64,000 nucleotides of DNA from Pantoea wallisii (GTDB lineage: Bacteria; Pseudomonadota; Gammaproteobacteria; Enterobacterales; Enterobacteriaceae). Position numbers and translations under genes: made by a program. The DNA is taken from contig NZ_MLFS01000011.1 in NCBI RefSeq assembly GCF_002095485.1, positions 1 to 64,000 of the forward strand. Direction: 5' to 3'. Below, one piece after another: positions 8,860 through 17,971 of this stretch (positions within the stretch are counted from its first letter, which is position 1; every line of letters begins with the position of its first letter). Below the pieces are notes generated by a model. It had not been told where the DNA came from, made no database searches, and saw only the letters and a program-made list of their open reading frames with translations.

Positions 8860-9426
8860 TTAGTGAGTGTGCGGATGGGCGGCGTCGTACTGCTTCACGG
8901 CAGCCAGCGCTTTATCAATATGCGTTTCCGGATTGCGATCGGTATAGCTCAGCAGAATATTGCCATCCGGCGCGATAACATAGGAGGTTCGATCGGAGAG
9001 CGTTTTGCCTTTGAACTGTATGGTGGTTTGGTACTCTGCGGCCACTTTGGCACCCGGATCGGCGGCGACAGCGAACTTATCACGACACTCCAGCTTCGAA
9101 AAATCACTGACCTGATCGGTATTCCCGGCAGTCACACCAATCACCGTTGCGCCCATTTTTGTAAAGTCATCCGTGGCTTCGGCGAAGGCGTGCGCTTCTA
9201 TGGTACAGCCGGCGCTAAACGCTGCGGGGAAGAAATAGAGTACGACCGGACCTTTCTGCAGCGCCTGCTGTAGCGAGAAGGTCATCGGCTTACCGGCCAG
9301 TGCGCCCTGCAGTTTGAAGTCGGGCGCTTTGGCGCCAGCCTGCAACGCGGCGCTGGCGCTGAAACTGGCAAGGCCAAACGCCGTGGTCAGAGTGAGCGTG
9401 CAAGCGAGGGTTTTAAGGGTTTTCAT
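8860..9426 (-). CDS. exported BCP/AhpC-TSA-type peroxiredoxin
   Basis: A 188-residue peroxiredoxin with a signal peptide (cleavage near SASA-A), so it should act in the periplasm, unlike cytoplasmic Bcp. The active site is FFPAAFSAGC, a P-x-x-x-S-x-x-C form with peroxidatic Cys74; Ser replaces the usual Thr. A second cysteine (Cys114, in KLECRDKF) could resolve the sulfenic acid. It reduces hydrogen peroxide or organic peroxides using thiols. First gene of the unit with the DsbD-like reductase, ECF sigma factor and anti-sigma factor. A good GCAGGAGCAG ribosome site precedes the ATG. Confidence 0.87.
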   Translation of the reverse strand: MKTLKTLACTLTLTTAFGLASFSASAALQAGAKAPDFKLQGALAGKPMTFSLQQALQKGPVVLYFFPAAFSAGCTIEAHAFAEATDDFTKMGATVIGVTAGNTDQVSDFSKLECRDKFAVAADPGAKVAAEYQTTIQFKGKTLSDRTSYVIAPDGNILLSYTDRNPETHIDKALAAVKQYDAAHPHTH

Positions 9427-9586
9427 TATCTGCTCCTGCGATAGATGAGAGTACCGGTTTTAGGTGATTCATCTAAACAGTTCGCTGGTACCGACCATAA
9501 AGTTTCGCGGCAGGCAAAAAAAGTGATAGCCGGCGCAAAATTACCGGCTCGCTTATTTATTCCGGGCGTAAAATCCTTAAAATAGC

Positions 9587-9775
9587 GTGCTGATCCGTTT
9601 TTCAGGTTATTACCGTTATGTCTGCACTATCCACGATACGCAAACCAGCGAAACAGAACAGTTGCTGGCCTCGCTTGAACAACACATTGCTGAACCCGCA
9701 CCGCGTGTGACGCCCGCGCCGGAGGACTTCTGGCAGCAAATTGAGACGCTGGCCGAAGAGAAGCGAGATAACTGA
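9587..9775 (+). CDS. small hypothetical protein, 62 residues
   Basis: An open frame from GTG, divergent from the peroxiredoxin gene. The C-terminal 45 residues are acidic and polar (SETEQLLASLEQHIAEPAPR then VTPAPEDFWQQIETLAEEKR), which looks more like protein than a chance frame; the first 15 residues are less convincing and no good ribosome site is visible. It ends five bases before the convergent TetR gene. I do not recognise it. Confidence 0.35.
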   Translation: MLIRFSGYYRYVCTIHDTQTSETEQLLASLEQHIAEPAPRVTPAPEDFWQQIETLAEEKRDN

Positions 9776-9780
9776 GCCGC

Positions 9781-10446
9781 TCATCGCGGGCGTGGCGCAA
9801 TCCCCTGGCAGATCAGACTGAGCGTATGCTGCAGGATCTGTTCGGTGTTGAATCCCGGCTCATGGGCGAAGCGGGTAAACGGCACCAGCACCATGCTGAG
9901 AATCGAGGTCATGAGCACCTCGACGTTGAGCCCGGGATTCAGTAATCCCTTTTGCTGCCACGCTGTCAGGAGCGACCGGATGCGCTCGCGCCCGGCGTGC
10001 CCGTGACGGTTTTTTAGTGTACCCCCAAGCCCCTGTGGGCTGGTCACCTCCTGCATCCACAGCGGCGCGAACCAGTCATGCGTCAGGCTGATATCGGCCA
10101 CTTCACGGATAAAGCCGCTCAGCGTAGCAACCGGATCCTGACTCTCATCCGTGAAGTGCGCCTCCAGCCGTTTCCGCAGCGGCAAAAAACGCTCTTCAAC
10201 CACGGTGTCCAGCAGCGATTCGCGCGACTGAAAGTAGTAGTTCAGCATCGCCGGGCTGACGCCTGCGGTGCGGGCGATCGCATTTAGCGATGTCTCTGCA
10301 ATACCGTCACGGGCATACAGCGTCAGAGTGATATCCAGCAGATGCTCACGCTGCTGAGCATTGATGGCACCACCACGCGGACGGCCGGGACGTCGGGGTG
10401 CGCTGCCGGCTGGTTTTCCCTCATCTGCTGCTTTTTGTGCGGTCAT
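9781..10446 (-). CDS. TetR-family transcriptional repressor
   Basis: A 221-residue TetR regulator. The N-terminal helix-turn-helix is clear (DITLTLYARDGIAETSLNAI then ARTAGVSPAMLNYYFQSRES), after a basic PRRPGRPRGG tail; the remaining 150 residues are the ligand-binding domain. I start at MTAQKAADEG (10446) rather than the upstream ATG at 10485, which is embedded in the promoter region. It diverges from the drug-exporter gene at 10525 with 78 bases between them, so it most likely represses that exporter and itself until a ligand binds. Confidence 0.87.
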   Translation of the reverse strand: MTAQKAADEGKPAGSAPRRPGRPRGGAINAQQREHLLDITLTLYARDGIAETSLNAIARTAGVSPAMLNYYFQSRESLLDTVVEERFLPLRKRLEAHFTDESQDPVATLSGFIREVADISLTHDWFAPLWMQEVTSPQGLGGTLKNRHGHAGRERIRSLLTAWQQKGLLNPGLNVEVLMTSILSMVLVPFTRFAHEPGFNTEQILQHTLSLICQGIAPRPR

Positions 10447-10486
10447 CTTTACGCGCTCACTTGATTCATGACAAACTGCAATCAAT

Positions 10487-10508
10487 ATTAATTGTGCATT
10501 TAATTAAT
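10487..10508. promoter_or_regulatory. candidate TetR operator dyad
   Basis: ATTAATT at 10487-10493 and its reverse complement AATTAAT at 10502-10508 form a 7-bp dyad with an 8-base spacer, between the divergent TetR and exporter genes. AT-rich dyads arise by chance more easily than GC-rich ones, so confidence is low. Confidence 0.3.
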
Positions 10509-10524
10509 TACAAAGGTTGTCGCA

Positions 10525-12042
10525 ATGAGACCCCAATCTTCTGCGCCACATGCCGGCGGTGAGGGCGCTAATCCGCCCTCCATCCGTCTGCTGATGGGGG
10601 CGTTAATGCTGGTCATGCTGCTCTCTGCGCTTGATCAAACCATAGTTTCCACCGCGCTGCCAACCATTGTGGGCGAGCTGGGCGGGCTTGATCGCCTGTC
10701 TTGGATTGTCACCGCTTATATGCTGGCCTCCACGCTGGTGGTACCGCTGTACGGTAAATTTGGCGATCTCTTCGGGCGCAAAACCGTACTGCAAATTTCA
10801 GTGATTCTATTCCTGATCGGCTCCGTGCTGTGCGGCATGGCGCAGACCATGCCGCAGCTGATCCTGACCCGCGCGCTGCAGGGGCTGGGCGGCGGTGGTT
10901 TGATGGTGGTGAGCATGGCGGCAGTGGCGGATGTGATTCCGCCCGCCGATCGCGGCAAATATCAGGGGCTGTTTGGCGGCGTGTTTGGCCTGGCCACCGT
11001 CATCGGCCCGCTGCTGGGCGGATTTATCGTGCAGCACATGTCATGGCGCTGGATCTTCTATATCAACCTGCCGCTTGGTCTGTTTGCCCTGCTGGTGATC
11101 AACCGGGTGTTTAACGCAGACAGTAAACGTAAAGCGCACGAGATTGATTATCCTGGCGCAGTGTTTCTCAGCATGGCGCTGGTGGGCATTACGCTGTTTA
11201 CCAGCGAAGGCGGCACGCTGCATGCGTGGTCCGATCCGGTACTGTGGTGCATTCTGGCGTTTGGGATTGTCGGAGCGATTGGGTTTATCTATGAAGAGCA
11301 GCGTGCGTGGGAACCGATCATTCCGCTGGATCTGTTTCGTAACCGCAGCTTTTCGCTGGCCAGTCTGATGGCCCTGATTGTCGGGATGTCGCTGTTTGGC
11401 AGCGTCACCTTCCTGCCGCTCTATTTGCAGGTGGTTAAGCACGCCACGCCGACCGAAGCCGGGTTACAGCTGCTGCCGCTGATGGGGGGGTTGCTGATCA
11501 CCTCGATTGTCAGTGGCCGCATTATCAGCCGCACCGGCAAGTACCGACTCTTTCCCATTGCGGGGACGTTACTGGCCAGCGTGGGCATGGGGCTGATGAC
11601 AACGCTGACGCCAGATGCACCGCTGTGGCACCTTTATCTCTTCGCCAGCATTCTCGGCATGGGAATGGGTATGACCATGCAGGTGCTGGTGCTGGCAGTG
11701 CAGAGTGCCGTCACGCCGGATCGCATTGGTGTGGCAACGTCATCGGTTACCCTGTTCCGCTCAGTGGGGGGATCGATTGGTGTGGCGCTGTTTGGTGCGG
11801 TATTCAGTCAGGTACTGAAATCCGGTTTGGCGACGCTGGTGGAGCAGGGGCTGGCGTTGCCGCGCTCGCTTGATCCGGATGCAGTGCACCATCTGCCTGA
11901 TGATGTGCAGCACGCTTATCTGCTGGCCTTCAGCGATGCAGTGCACGCGGCGTTCCAGATGGCGGCAGGCGTTATGCTTTTGGCCTTCGTGCTGTCGCTG
12001 TTTTTACCGGAATCACCGCTACGTAATAAAGCCGGCAAATAG
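10525..12042 (+). CDS. DHA2-family 14-TM drug:H+ antiporter (EmrB/QacA type)
   Basis: A 505-residue inner-membrane MFS exporter. Motif D1 (LSALDQTIVSTALPTIVGEL) and motif A (YGKFGDLFGRKTV) are intact, motif C is seen as GGVFGLATVIGPLLGGF, and the length fits the 14-segment DHA2 class. Such transporters expel lipophilic or cationic drugs. No membrane-fusion partner gene (EmrA type) lies beside it, so it probably works alone. It is divergent from and probably repressed by the TetR protein. An AAAGG site precedes the ATG. Confidence 0.9.
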   Translation: MRPQSSAPHAGGEGANPPSIRLLMGALMLVMLLSALDQTIVSTALPTIVGELGGLDRLSWIVTAYMLASTLVVPLYGKFGDLFGRKTVLQISVILFLIGSVLCGMAQTMPQLILTRALQGLGGGGLMVVSMAAVADVIPPADRGKYQGLFGGVFGLATVIGPLLGGFIVQHMSWRWIFYINLPLGLFALLVINRVFNADSKRKAHEIDYPGAVFLSMALVGITLFTSEGGTLHAWSDPVLWCILAFGIVGAIGFIYEEQRAWEPIIPLDLFRNRSFSLASLMALIVGMSLFGSVTFLPLYLQVVKHATPTEAGLQLLPLMGGLLITSIVSGRIISRTGKYRLFPIAGTLLASVGMGLMTTLTPDAPLWHLYLFASILGMGMGMTMQVLVLAVQSAVTPDRIGVATSSVTLFRSVGGSIGVALFGAVFSQVLKSGLATLVEQGLALPRSLDPDAVHHLPDDVQHAYLLAFSDAVHAAFQMAAGVMLLAFVLSLFLPESPLRNKAGK

Positions 12043-12051
12043 TTTCACCCC

Positions 12052-12091
12052 TTATTCCGCGGGCTGCGTGAGTGCGCAGGGCGCGGAATAA
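12052..12091 (+). terminator. terminator hairpin after the exporter gene
   Basis: TTATTCCGCG pairs with CGCGGAATAA across a loop that holds a further short CTGCG/CGCAG stem. It starts nine bases after the exporter stop and is followed by an A/T-rich tail, AATTTAT. Confidence 0.6.
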
Positions 12092-12291
12092 AATTTATAC
12101 GTACTTCGCTGGATTAAGCGCCTTTTATCGCTACACTTGACGCTGTATTACTATTTTTATCTCAAATACAGGATGTTACCTTTCTGTCAACTTAGGTAAA
12201 TATGATGAAGAGAGGATGAATTCAGCGTGCGACGCTTTATTTCCGCAACTTTTTTACGGTATAAATCCCAAACCACCTTATCCACTGTGAA

Positions 12292-12852
12292 ATGTCATCC
12301 ATGATCAACTCTGCCGCCCGCAACGTTATCGCCTGCCTGCTGTTTGCCACCCTGGCCGGCTGCTCTTCGAAACATCAGCCTGCACCCGAGCAGGAGAGCG
12401 TAGATACGTCGCTGGAGGGTGCTAAGCAGCCCGACCTGATTCCGGTGATTGCCGCGCTGCACGATCAAATGCACTCCTGGGAGGGCACCAAATATCAGTG
12501 GGGCGGCACACAGTTAACCGGTGTGGACTGCTCCGGTTTTGTCTGGCGGACATTAAAGGATCGTTTCAATATTCCGATGGATCGCGTGACCACCCGCGAG
12601 CTGATCGCCATGGGCAAACCGGTGGATCAGGCCCACTTACAGCCGGGTGACCTGGTATTCTTCCGCATCAAACATGAGCTGCACGTGGGCTTTTATGACA
12701 CCGATCGCCAGTTCCTGCATGCCTCGGTAAGCCAGGGCGTGATGCGCTCTTCGCTGAATAACCCATACTGGAAATCGGTCTATTTGCAGGCCAGACGTCT
12801 GCCGCGTGAACAAAATTCGCAGATCAGTTTCAACTATAAGAATAAAGTCTGA
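12292..12852 (+). CDS. nlpC: NlpC-like NlpC/P60 peptidoglycan endopeptidase lipoprotein
   Basis: A 186-residue outer-membrane lipoprotein; the lipobox is LAGC with Cys24. The NlpC/P60 catalytic triad is visible: Cys80 in VDCSGFVW, His131 in HELHVGFYDTD and His143 in FLHAS. It closely matches E. coli NlpC in DQMHSW, QGVMRSSLNNPYW and the QARRL end. The family cuts the gamma-D-Glu-mDAP bond of peptidoglycan stem peptides. It stands alone here rather than beside the btu genes as in E. coli. An ATG three codons later is an alternative start. Confidence 0.85.
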   Translation: MSSMINSAARNVIACLLFATLAGCSSKHQPAPEQESVDTSLEGAKQPDLIPVIAALHDQMHSWEGTKYQWGGTQLTGVDCSGFVWRTLKDRFNIPMDRVTTRELIAMGKPVDQAHLQPGDLVFFRIKHELHVGFYDTDRQFLHASVSQGVMRSSLNNPYWKSVYLQARRLPREQNSQISFNYKNKV

Positions 12853-12862
12853 TGTGATGCAC

Positions 12863-12885
12863 TTCCCCGGTATCGCACCGGGGAG
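12863..12885. terminator. hairpin between convergent nlpC and fhuE
   Basis: TCCCCGGT, a five-base loop and ACCGGGGA form an 8-bp stem in the 40 bases between the two stop codons. No T run follows, so its strength as a terminator is uncertain. Confidence 0.4.
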
Positions 12886-12892
12886 AGTAAGC

Positions 12893-15076
12893 TCAAAACT
12901 GGTAAGAGACATTCACCGAAACGTTACGCGGCTCGCCATACACGTAGCTATCCATATAGCTGTAGTACTCACGGTCAAACAGGTTATCGATATTTGCCTG
13001 CACCGCCACTTGCTTCGTGACCTGATAACGGGCAAATAGCGAGGCCAGCGGATAGCTCCCCTGATACACCCTCACGGTATCGCCATTCGGGCCGGTTACG
13101 TCATTGAATACGCGATTTTGCCAGTTGAGGCCGCCGCCTACCGTCAACGCTGGCAGCATCGGCAGTTGATAGCGGGTGAAGAGCTTAAACGAGGTTTGCG
13201 GCTGATACGCATTGAAACGGCCACTGTTATCGCGAGCCACGTAGCGCGTTGCACCAAAGGTCAGCTGCAGGTTATCAGTTAACGCACCGTTCAGCTCAAA
13301 CTCTGCCCCTTTACTGACTGCACCTTTCGCCGCCGCGTACGCCTGCTCACTGCCGTTCACGTAAACGCCATCAATGGCCTGGCCGACATTATCCTGTTCG
13401 ATACGGAACACCGCAAACGTGGCGGTTAAGCGGCCGTCATACCAGGCGGATTTCAGGCCGGTTTCGTAACTTTTACCGGTGACGGGCGACAGAAACTTGC
13501 CCTGGGTATCGCGATAGCTCTGGGGCAGAAAGACCGCAGTGTAGCTGCCATAGGCTGACCAGGTATCGTTGATGTCATACACCACACCGGCATAGGGTGA
13601 CAGGTTGTTTTTCGCCATATCTCCGCTGCTGCCGCTGGTGCTCCACTGGGTATAACGCGCGCCGACGATGAGCGAAAGCGGATCGGCCAGCGAGAAGCGT
13701 GCCGCGCTATAGGCTGATTTCTGACGCACGACGTCGTCGGCATTGCGATACCACGCCCCCCATGCCGGCTCCGCCAGGCTACCGCTCCAGCTGCTGTTGA
13801 ACGGTCCAAGGTCGGCGCTGGTGATTGTATTGGTCTCCTGATCGGTTACGCCGTCGCTGCTGTATGTCGCGTTGTGCTGGCGACTGTAGCTGACACCCAA
13901 CATCAGCTGGTGCTGGCGGCCCAGTAAGGTAAACGGGCCGCTGGCATAGCCATCGAAAGAGTCCACCGTGCGCTTGCCGCGATCCTGGCTGCCAAAGCCG
14001 GTTGCACCTTCGCCGCTCTGCTGGTCGGGATAGCTGGTGACGTAAAGCAGCTTGTCGTTAAACCTATTCTCAGCATGCGTACCATTTACATGCACGCGCC
14101 AGCCGTTAGCAAAGTCGTGGTCGATATCCGCAAAAACCTTACGCGCATTGGTGCTGTAGCGCGCCCAGTCGGCGGCAGAGTTCAGGCTGCGACGGTAGTG
14201 CGTGGTGGCGCCGTTGCTGTAGAACATCGGTAATCCACCCCAGGTGGGGTTACCGGTTCTGGCATCTTGATAGTCATAGCCGAGTGAGAGCGTTGTGCTG
14301 TCGCTGAGATCGGCATCGACGACGCCATAAAGGAATTTTTTAGTTTTATGATAGCGATCAAGCCAGCTGTCCTGATCCTGATAGCCGGTAACGATACGCC
14401 CGCGCAGGCTGCCGTCGCTGTTAAGGGGGGCAGAGAGATCGGCGATATAGCGCTGCTTGTTCCAGCTGCCGTAACTGGCGCTCAGCGTGCCGGTGAAGGT
14501 TTTACTGTCGGCGTGTTTGCGTACCATGTTGATGGAGGCTGAGGGGCTGCCCGCGCCGGTCATCAAGCCGGTGGCGCCGCGCACAATTTCGATACGGTCG
14601 TAAATTGCAGTGTCGGAGGCGGCATCGCCATAGTTCCAGCTGTCGTTGATTGAAGTGGGAATACCGTCGTAAGTGAAGTTGCTGACTTTGAAGCCGCGTG
14701 AATAGTATTCGGCGCGTTCACTGTCCACCAGGTTAGTGGAGATGCCGGTCGCATTGGTCAGCACATCGCTGACGGATTGCAAATCCTGATCCTGCATGCG
14801 CTGCTGCGTCACAATGCTCAGCGATTGCGGCACATCGCGCGGCGTTAGCAAGAGTTTCGTGCCTGCGCGCGTGGTTTTCACTGCGTAATCCTGCTGTTCA
14901 TTCGCACCGGCGGGATCGGCGGTTGCATCAACGACTAACTCATCCGACGTTAAGTCTGCCGACCATGAGATCGCCGGCCAGATGCTGGCGTTGATGGCGA
15001 CTGCCAGCAGCGTATAACGTAATGCCTTATTATCTCTGACAATTGTGCGAACGGTAACTCTCTTTTCCCTGCCCAT
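12893..15076 (-). CDS. fhuE: FhuE-like TonB-dependent hydroxamate siderophore receptor
   Basis: A 727-residue outer-membrane receptor. After an atypical N-terminal extension and signal region (ASIWPAISWSA), the plug domain shows RDVPQSLSIVTQQRM, EYYSRGF and RIEIVRGATGLMTGAGSPSA. The barrel ends in VSVNVSYQF with a terminal Phe. Many blocks are almost identical to E. coli FhuE, for example NMVRKHA, GSWNKQRY, SWLDRYHKTK, PTWGGLP and FRIEQDNV, so the ligands are probably coprogen and rhodotorulic-acid-type ferric hydroxamates. I start at MGREKRVTVRT; an earlier in-frame ATG would cross the Fur site. A consensus Fur box lies about 90 bases upstream. Confidence 0.9.
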   Translation of the reverse strand: MGREKRVTVRTIVRDNKALRYTLLAVAINASIWPAISWSADLTSDELVVDATADPAGANEQQDYAVKTTRAGTKLLLTPRDVPQSLSIVTQQRMQDQDLQSVSDVLTNATGISTNLVDSERAEYYSRGFKVSNFTYDGIPTSINDSWNYGDAASDTAIYDRIEIVRGATGLMTGAGSPSASINMVRKHADSKTFTGTLSASYGSWNKQRYIADLSAPLNSDGSLRGRIVTGYQDQDSWLDRYHKTKKFLYGVVDADLSDSTTLSLGYDYQDARTGNPTWGGLPMFYSNGATTHYRRSLNSAADWARYSTNARKVFADIDHDFANGWRVHVNGTHAENRFNDKLLYVTSYPDQQSGEGATGFGSQDRGKRTVDSFDGYASGPFTLLGRQHQLMLGVSYSRQHNATYSSDGVTDQETNTITSADLGPFNSSWSGSLAEPAWGAWYRNADDVVRQKSAYSAARFSLADPLSLIVGARYTQWSTSGSSGDMAKNNLSPYAGVVYDINDTWSAYGSYTAVFLPQSYRDTQGKFLSPVTGKSYETGLKSAWYDGRLTATFAVFRIEQDNVGQAIDGVYVNGSEQAYAAAKGAVSKGAEFELNGALTDNLQLTFGATRYVARDNSGRFNAYQPQTSFKLFTRYQLPMLPALTVGGGLNWQNRVFNDVTGPNGDTVRVYQGSYPLASLFARYQVTKQVAVQANIDNLFDREYYSYMDSYVYGEPRNVSVNVSYQF

Positions 15077-15167
15077 AAATTGATATTCCGCTTGTGGTCT
15101 TTTTAGAGTGTGCTGCCGTTTCCGGCAGAGCAGGGCGCAGCGCTTGCTCCTGCCAATTGAGAAAGCC

Positions 15168-15180
15168 AATGATAATCATT
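15168..15180 (-). promoter_or_regulatory. Fur box upstream of fhuE
   Basis: AATGATAATCATT is a perfect 6-1-6 palindrome identical to the core of the Fur consensus. It lies about 90 bases before the chosen fhuE start, so iron should repress the gene. Confidence 0.75.
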
Positions 15181-15412
15181 TACTTTAAAGGTTCTCGCAG
15201 GATTGATGCTGAAAGTGTAATGAGATGTAAATAACCTAATTAACAACAGTTTAAGGTAATCATTAACCGGATAGTTGCCAGTGTTTACCTAAATTCGGCG
15301 CGCTTTCAGCGCTGTTTTCAGGCAAATTTCGCGCAAAAACAGCGGAATATCTTATGTGGTATCGGACTAACGCTTCTTCGCAGACAGTGAAAGTTGCTTA
15401 CCGCTTGTTAAT

Positions 15413-15431
15413 GCGTATGATTCTCATTCTT
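15413..15431 (+). promoter_or_regulatory. Fur-box-like site upstream of yncE
   Basis: GCGTATGATTCTCATTCTT matches 12 of 19 positions of the Fur consensus by eye and lies about 60 bases before the yncE start. E. coli yncE is known to be iron-repressed by Fur, which fits. The 417 bases between the fhuE and yncE starts hold these two sites and no other gene that I can see. Confidence 0.55.
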
Positions 15432-15493
15432 CTTACTTTTTCCCGCCCCGGATATGCCGGTTCGGAACCCTTGATCCATTGATGGAGTTCGGT

Positions 15494-16584
15494 ATGAAAT
15501 CACTGTTTAGCCCTCGCCAGGCCGCGCTTGCTGCAGCAATTATCGCTGCCTTCACTCTGACAGCCTGCCAGGCACCAGCCAAAAAAGCGCAGACCGCTGC
15601 GCCCGCCGCCAGCAAACCTGCTGACACGGCATTAACCCAGCGGGCGCTGGGTGACGGCCTGTATGAGATGGTCTATTCGCCGGCGACCAAAGCGTTGTAT
15701 GTCGCCAGCGCGCAGAGCTTTAAGGATGTGAACGGTGGGGTGATTTATCGTCTGGATCCAACCACGCTGGCAACCACCGGCGGAACCCATACCGATTTGA
15801 AAAATTTTGGTACGGCGATTGAGAGCGCAGGCAACGTGTTCTACACCACCAACTCTCTGGATGGTGCTATCTCTAAGGTTGACGCGCAGAGCGGTAAAGT
15901 ACTGGAGCGTTTAGTCTTCCCGGGCAAGAAAGACAAAGAGGGTTATCCGGCCGCGCGCGCGAAGTGCTGCTGCACGGTGATGAGCTGTATGTAGGCCGTG
16001 TTGCCGATCCGGGTTACATCTCTGTTGTGGATGCTAAAACGTTCCGGCTGAAAACCACCATCAAAAACGCCGGTAAGTGGGTAACCGGTATCATCTATTC
16101 AACGTTGACCGATCGCATTTATGCAGCAAATGGTGCAGGTGAAATTCTGGTGATTAATCCACGCAGCCATAAAATTGAGCAGCGCTGGACCGCCGGCGAT
16201 GGTAAAGCCTATCTGTTCCTGAATATGGCAGAAGATGCGAAAACCGGCCGTCTGTTTGTAACCGACGACTCCAAAGGTAAAGCGACGCTGGTATTTGATG
16301 AGCGCAGCGGCAAAGTGATTAAGCGGATTGAAGGCGATGCGCTGGGCATCAAATTTAACGCGGCCCGTAATGAGATCTATATTAGCCAGCGCGAGTCCAA
16401 AAAGGTGCTGCAGCTGGATGCGACCACCTATGCGGTGAAAAACAGCTGGTCCTTTACTGCCAGCCCCAACAGTCTGCTGATTGGGCCGGATAACAGTACG
16501 CTTTATGTCACGCTGAAGCAGGATTTCAATAAAGACAGTTCAACCAATGCACCGGATGAGATTGTGCGTATTGCGTTGAAGTAA
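15494..16584 (+). CDS. yncE: YncE-like beta-propeller lipoprotein (one frameshift)
   Basis: A homologue of YncE, a secreted seven-bladed beta-propeller of unclear function in the Fur regulon. The N-terminus has a lipobox (TLTAC), so unlike E. coli YncE this protein is probably a lipoprotein. Matches to YncE include LGDGLYEMVYSP, GGVIYRLDPTTL, HTDLKNFG and SPNSLLIGPDNSTLYV. The frame breaks near 15950: the first part ends in an out-of-frame tail, and the second runs to 16584. One extra base in the GG at 15949-15950 gives RAREVLLHGDELYVG, aligned with PREL in YncE, so I treat it as a probable sequencing deletion. A GGAG site precedes the ATG at 15494. Confidence 0.75.
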
Positions 16585-16649
16585 CGGTCAGGGGAGGCGC
16601 GGTGTTGAATAGTGGCCGCCCTCCGGCTGATGCGTAACCTTGATGCCGG

Positions 16650-16679
16650 GCCGTGGGAGCGTACACACGCTCTCACGGC
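16650..16679. terminator. 12-bp hairpin between convergent yncE and araC-type gene
   Basis: GCCGTGGGAGCG pairs with CGCTCTCACGGC (one G-T wobble) across a six-base loop, midway between the two stop codons. No T run follows. Confidence 0.45.
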
Positions 16680-16710
16680 TGCCACCGGCGGCCATCAGCC
16701 CACGACACGG

Positions 16711-17574
16711 CTACGGCTTTCCGCCGATCCAGAATTTTTTATAGCGCGCAGGCGGTATACCCACCAGATTATGAAAAATGCGATGGAAATTATTCACGTT
16801 GTCGTAACCCACGGCGTTCGCCACTTCAGTCACGCCCAATTGGGTGCTTAATAATAAATTTTGCGCTTCACCGATCCGCCGGCGGGTTTGATACTGCTTA
16901 GGAGAGTACCCGGAGTACGCCTTAAAAACATGTGCCAGATAGAACGGGCTCATATTCAGTGCCGACGTAATCGATCCCAGCGTCATCTCATCTTTATAAT
17001 GGTCGTCAATGTAGTCTTTGATGCGCTGGCCGAGTAGCATATTTTTACTCTCCGGTTCAGGCTTATTCTCCATCCACAGGGTACGGCACAGTAATAACAG
17101 CACGCCGAGAAGATTGTCGCCTATTTCCGCACTGTAAACTCGCTCGCTATGAACGTGGGACCATATGCGATCAAACATCTGACAAAATTCATCATAGAAC
17201 TCACCGCTCGGCATAACCGCCGGCTGCGTGCGCGATGTCAGGACATTCATGGGCAAGCCATCAATTTTCAACTGCTCCACGCCGCAGCTGAAAATGAGCA
17301 GATCGTCAGAGGCCGCCGGATTTTCATCATGCAGGACGTGGGCATTAAACAGAATGATATCGCCCTGTTTAACCTGATAGCCCCGGCCGTCAATGTTATA
17401 GATGCCGCTGCCGGCGCGGATAAACATCAGCTCAAAACGATCGTCGTGTTTATGCATCACACGCGGAATTGCCTCGTCTTTACCTTGCGCCTTGCAGATG
17501 AAGGTCAGGCGTGGCCGCACCGCATGGTCAAAACCGCGTAAGGTGGAGTGTTGATTGAGGCAAAAGGTGATCAT
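16711..17574 (-). CDS. AraC-family transcriptional regulator with cupin domain
   Basis: A 287-residue regulator. The N-terminal half is an AraC-type cupin (ELMFIRAGSGIYNIDGRGYQ then VKQGDIILFNAHVLHDE). The C-terminal half holds two helix-turn-helix motifs (MTLGSITSALNMSPFYLAHV and LGVTEVANAVGYDNVNNFHR) ending in GIPPARYKKFWI. Cupin-AraC proteins mostly sense sugars or small organic compounds. The gene lies between the iron genes and the DUF1471 genes, and no metabolic genes adjoin it, so its target is not evident. Confidence 0.85.
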   Translation of the reverse strand: MITFCLNQHSTLRGFDHAVRPRLTFICKAQGKDEAIPRVMHKHDDRFELMFIRAGSGIYNIDGRGYQVKQGDIILFNAHVLHDENPAASDDLLIFSCGVEQLKIDGLPMNVLTSRTQPAVMPSGEFYDEFCQMFDRIWSHVHSERVYSAEIGDNLLGVLLLLCRTLWMENKPEPESKNMLLGQRIKDYIDDHYKDEMTLGSITSALNMSPFYLAHVFKAYSGYSPKQYQTRRRIGEAQNLLLSTQLGVTEVANAVGYDNVNNFHRIFHNLVGIPPARYKKFWIGGKP

Positions 17575-17971
17575 ACGTGCTCCTGGTCATATCGCACCAT
17601 TGTGACACGCTTCCGGCAACGAATAATCATCATTATTGTTATTTATTCTCACCTATGTGATTGATAAATAATGGCATGCACTATTGCGCTTCACGAAAAC
17701 TAGTGAAAGTTGCACCGAAAATACACAGCAGAGTGCATCGTGCCTCAATCATTGCGCCAGTGCCTCTGCGCCCGTTATCTACAGCTTAGTCGCCCTATAA
17801 GTTGCCCCATCAATCCTGCATGACGATAACTTTTGCTCCGGGTAAGCTTATTCATTTTTTTTGAACTCTATCAGCAAGAAGTTCAGCTTTTAGTCACTGC
17901 GTAACAGGTCTATTCTTTCTCACATCGAGGCAGAACGCCTCACAAATTAAAAACACTCTGAGGAAACGACC
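17575..17971. other. intergenic region with divergent promoters
   Basis: 397 bases between the AraC gene and the first DUF1471 gene. The sequence is AT-rich and holds no convincing ORF. It must contain both promoters; the stretch TATTGTTATTTATTCTC near 17635 and the T-rich block near 17850 are suggestive but not clear sites. Confidence 0.4.

Noticed and set aside
15950-15961. A CG-dinucleotide tract at the yncE frameshift as a phase-variation switch
   Set aside because: The tract is short and imperfect, and a single added G in the neighbouring GG run explains the break, in line with the other frameshifts in the window.
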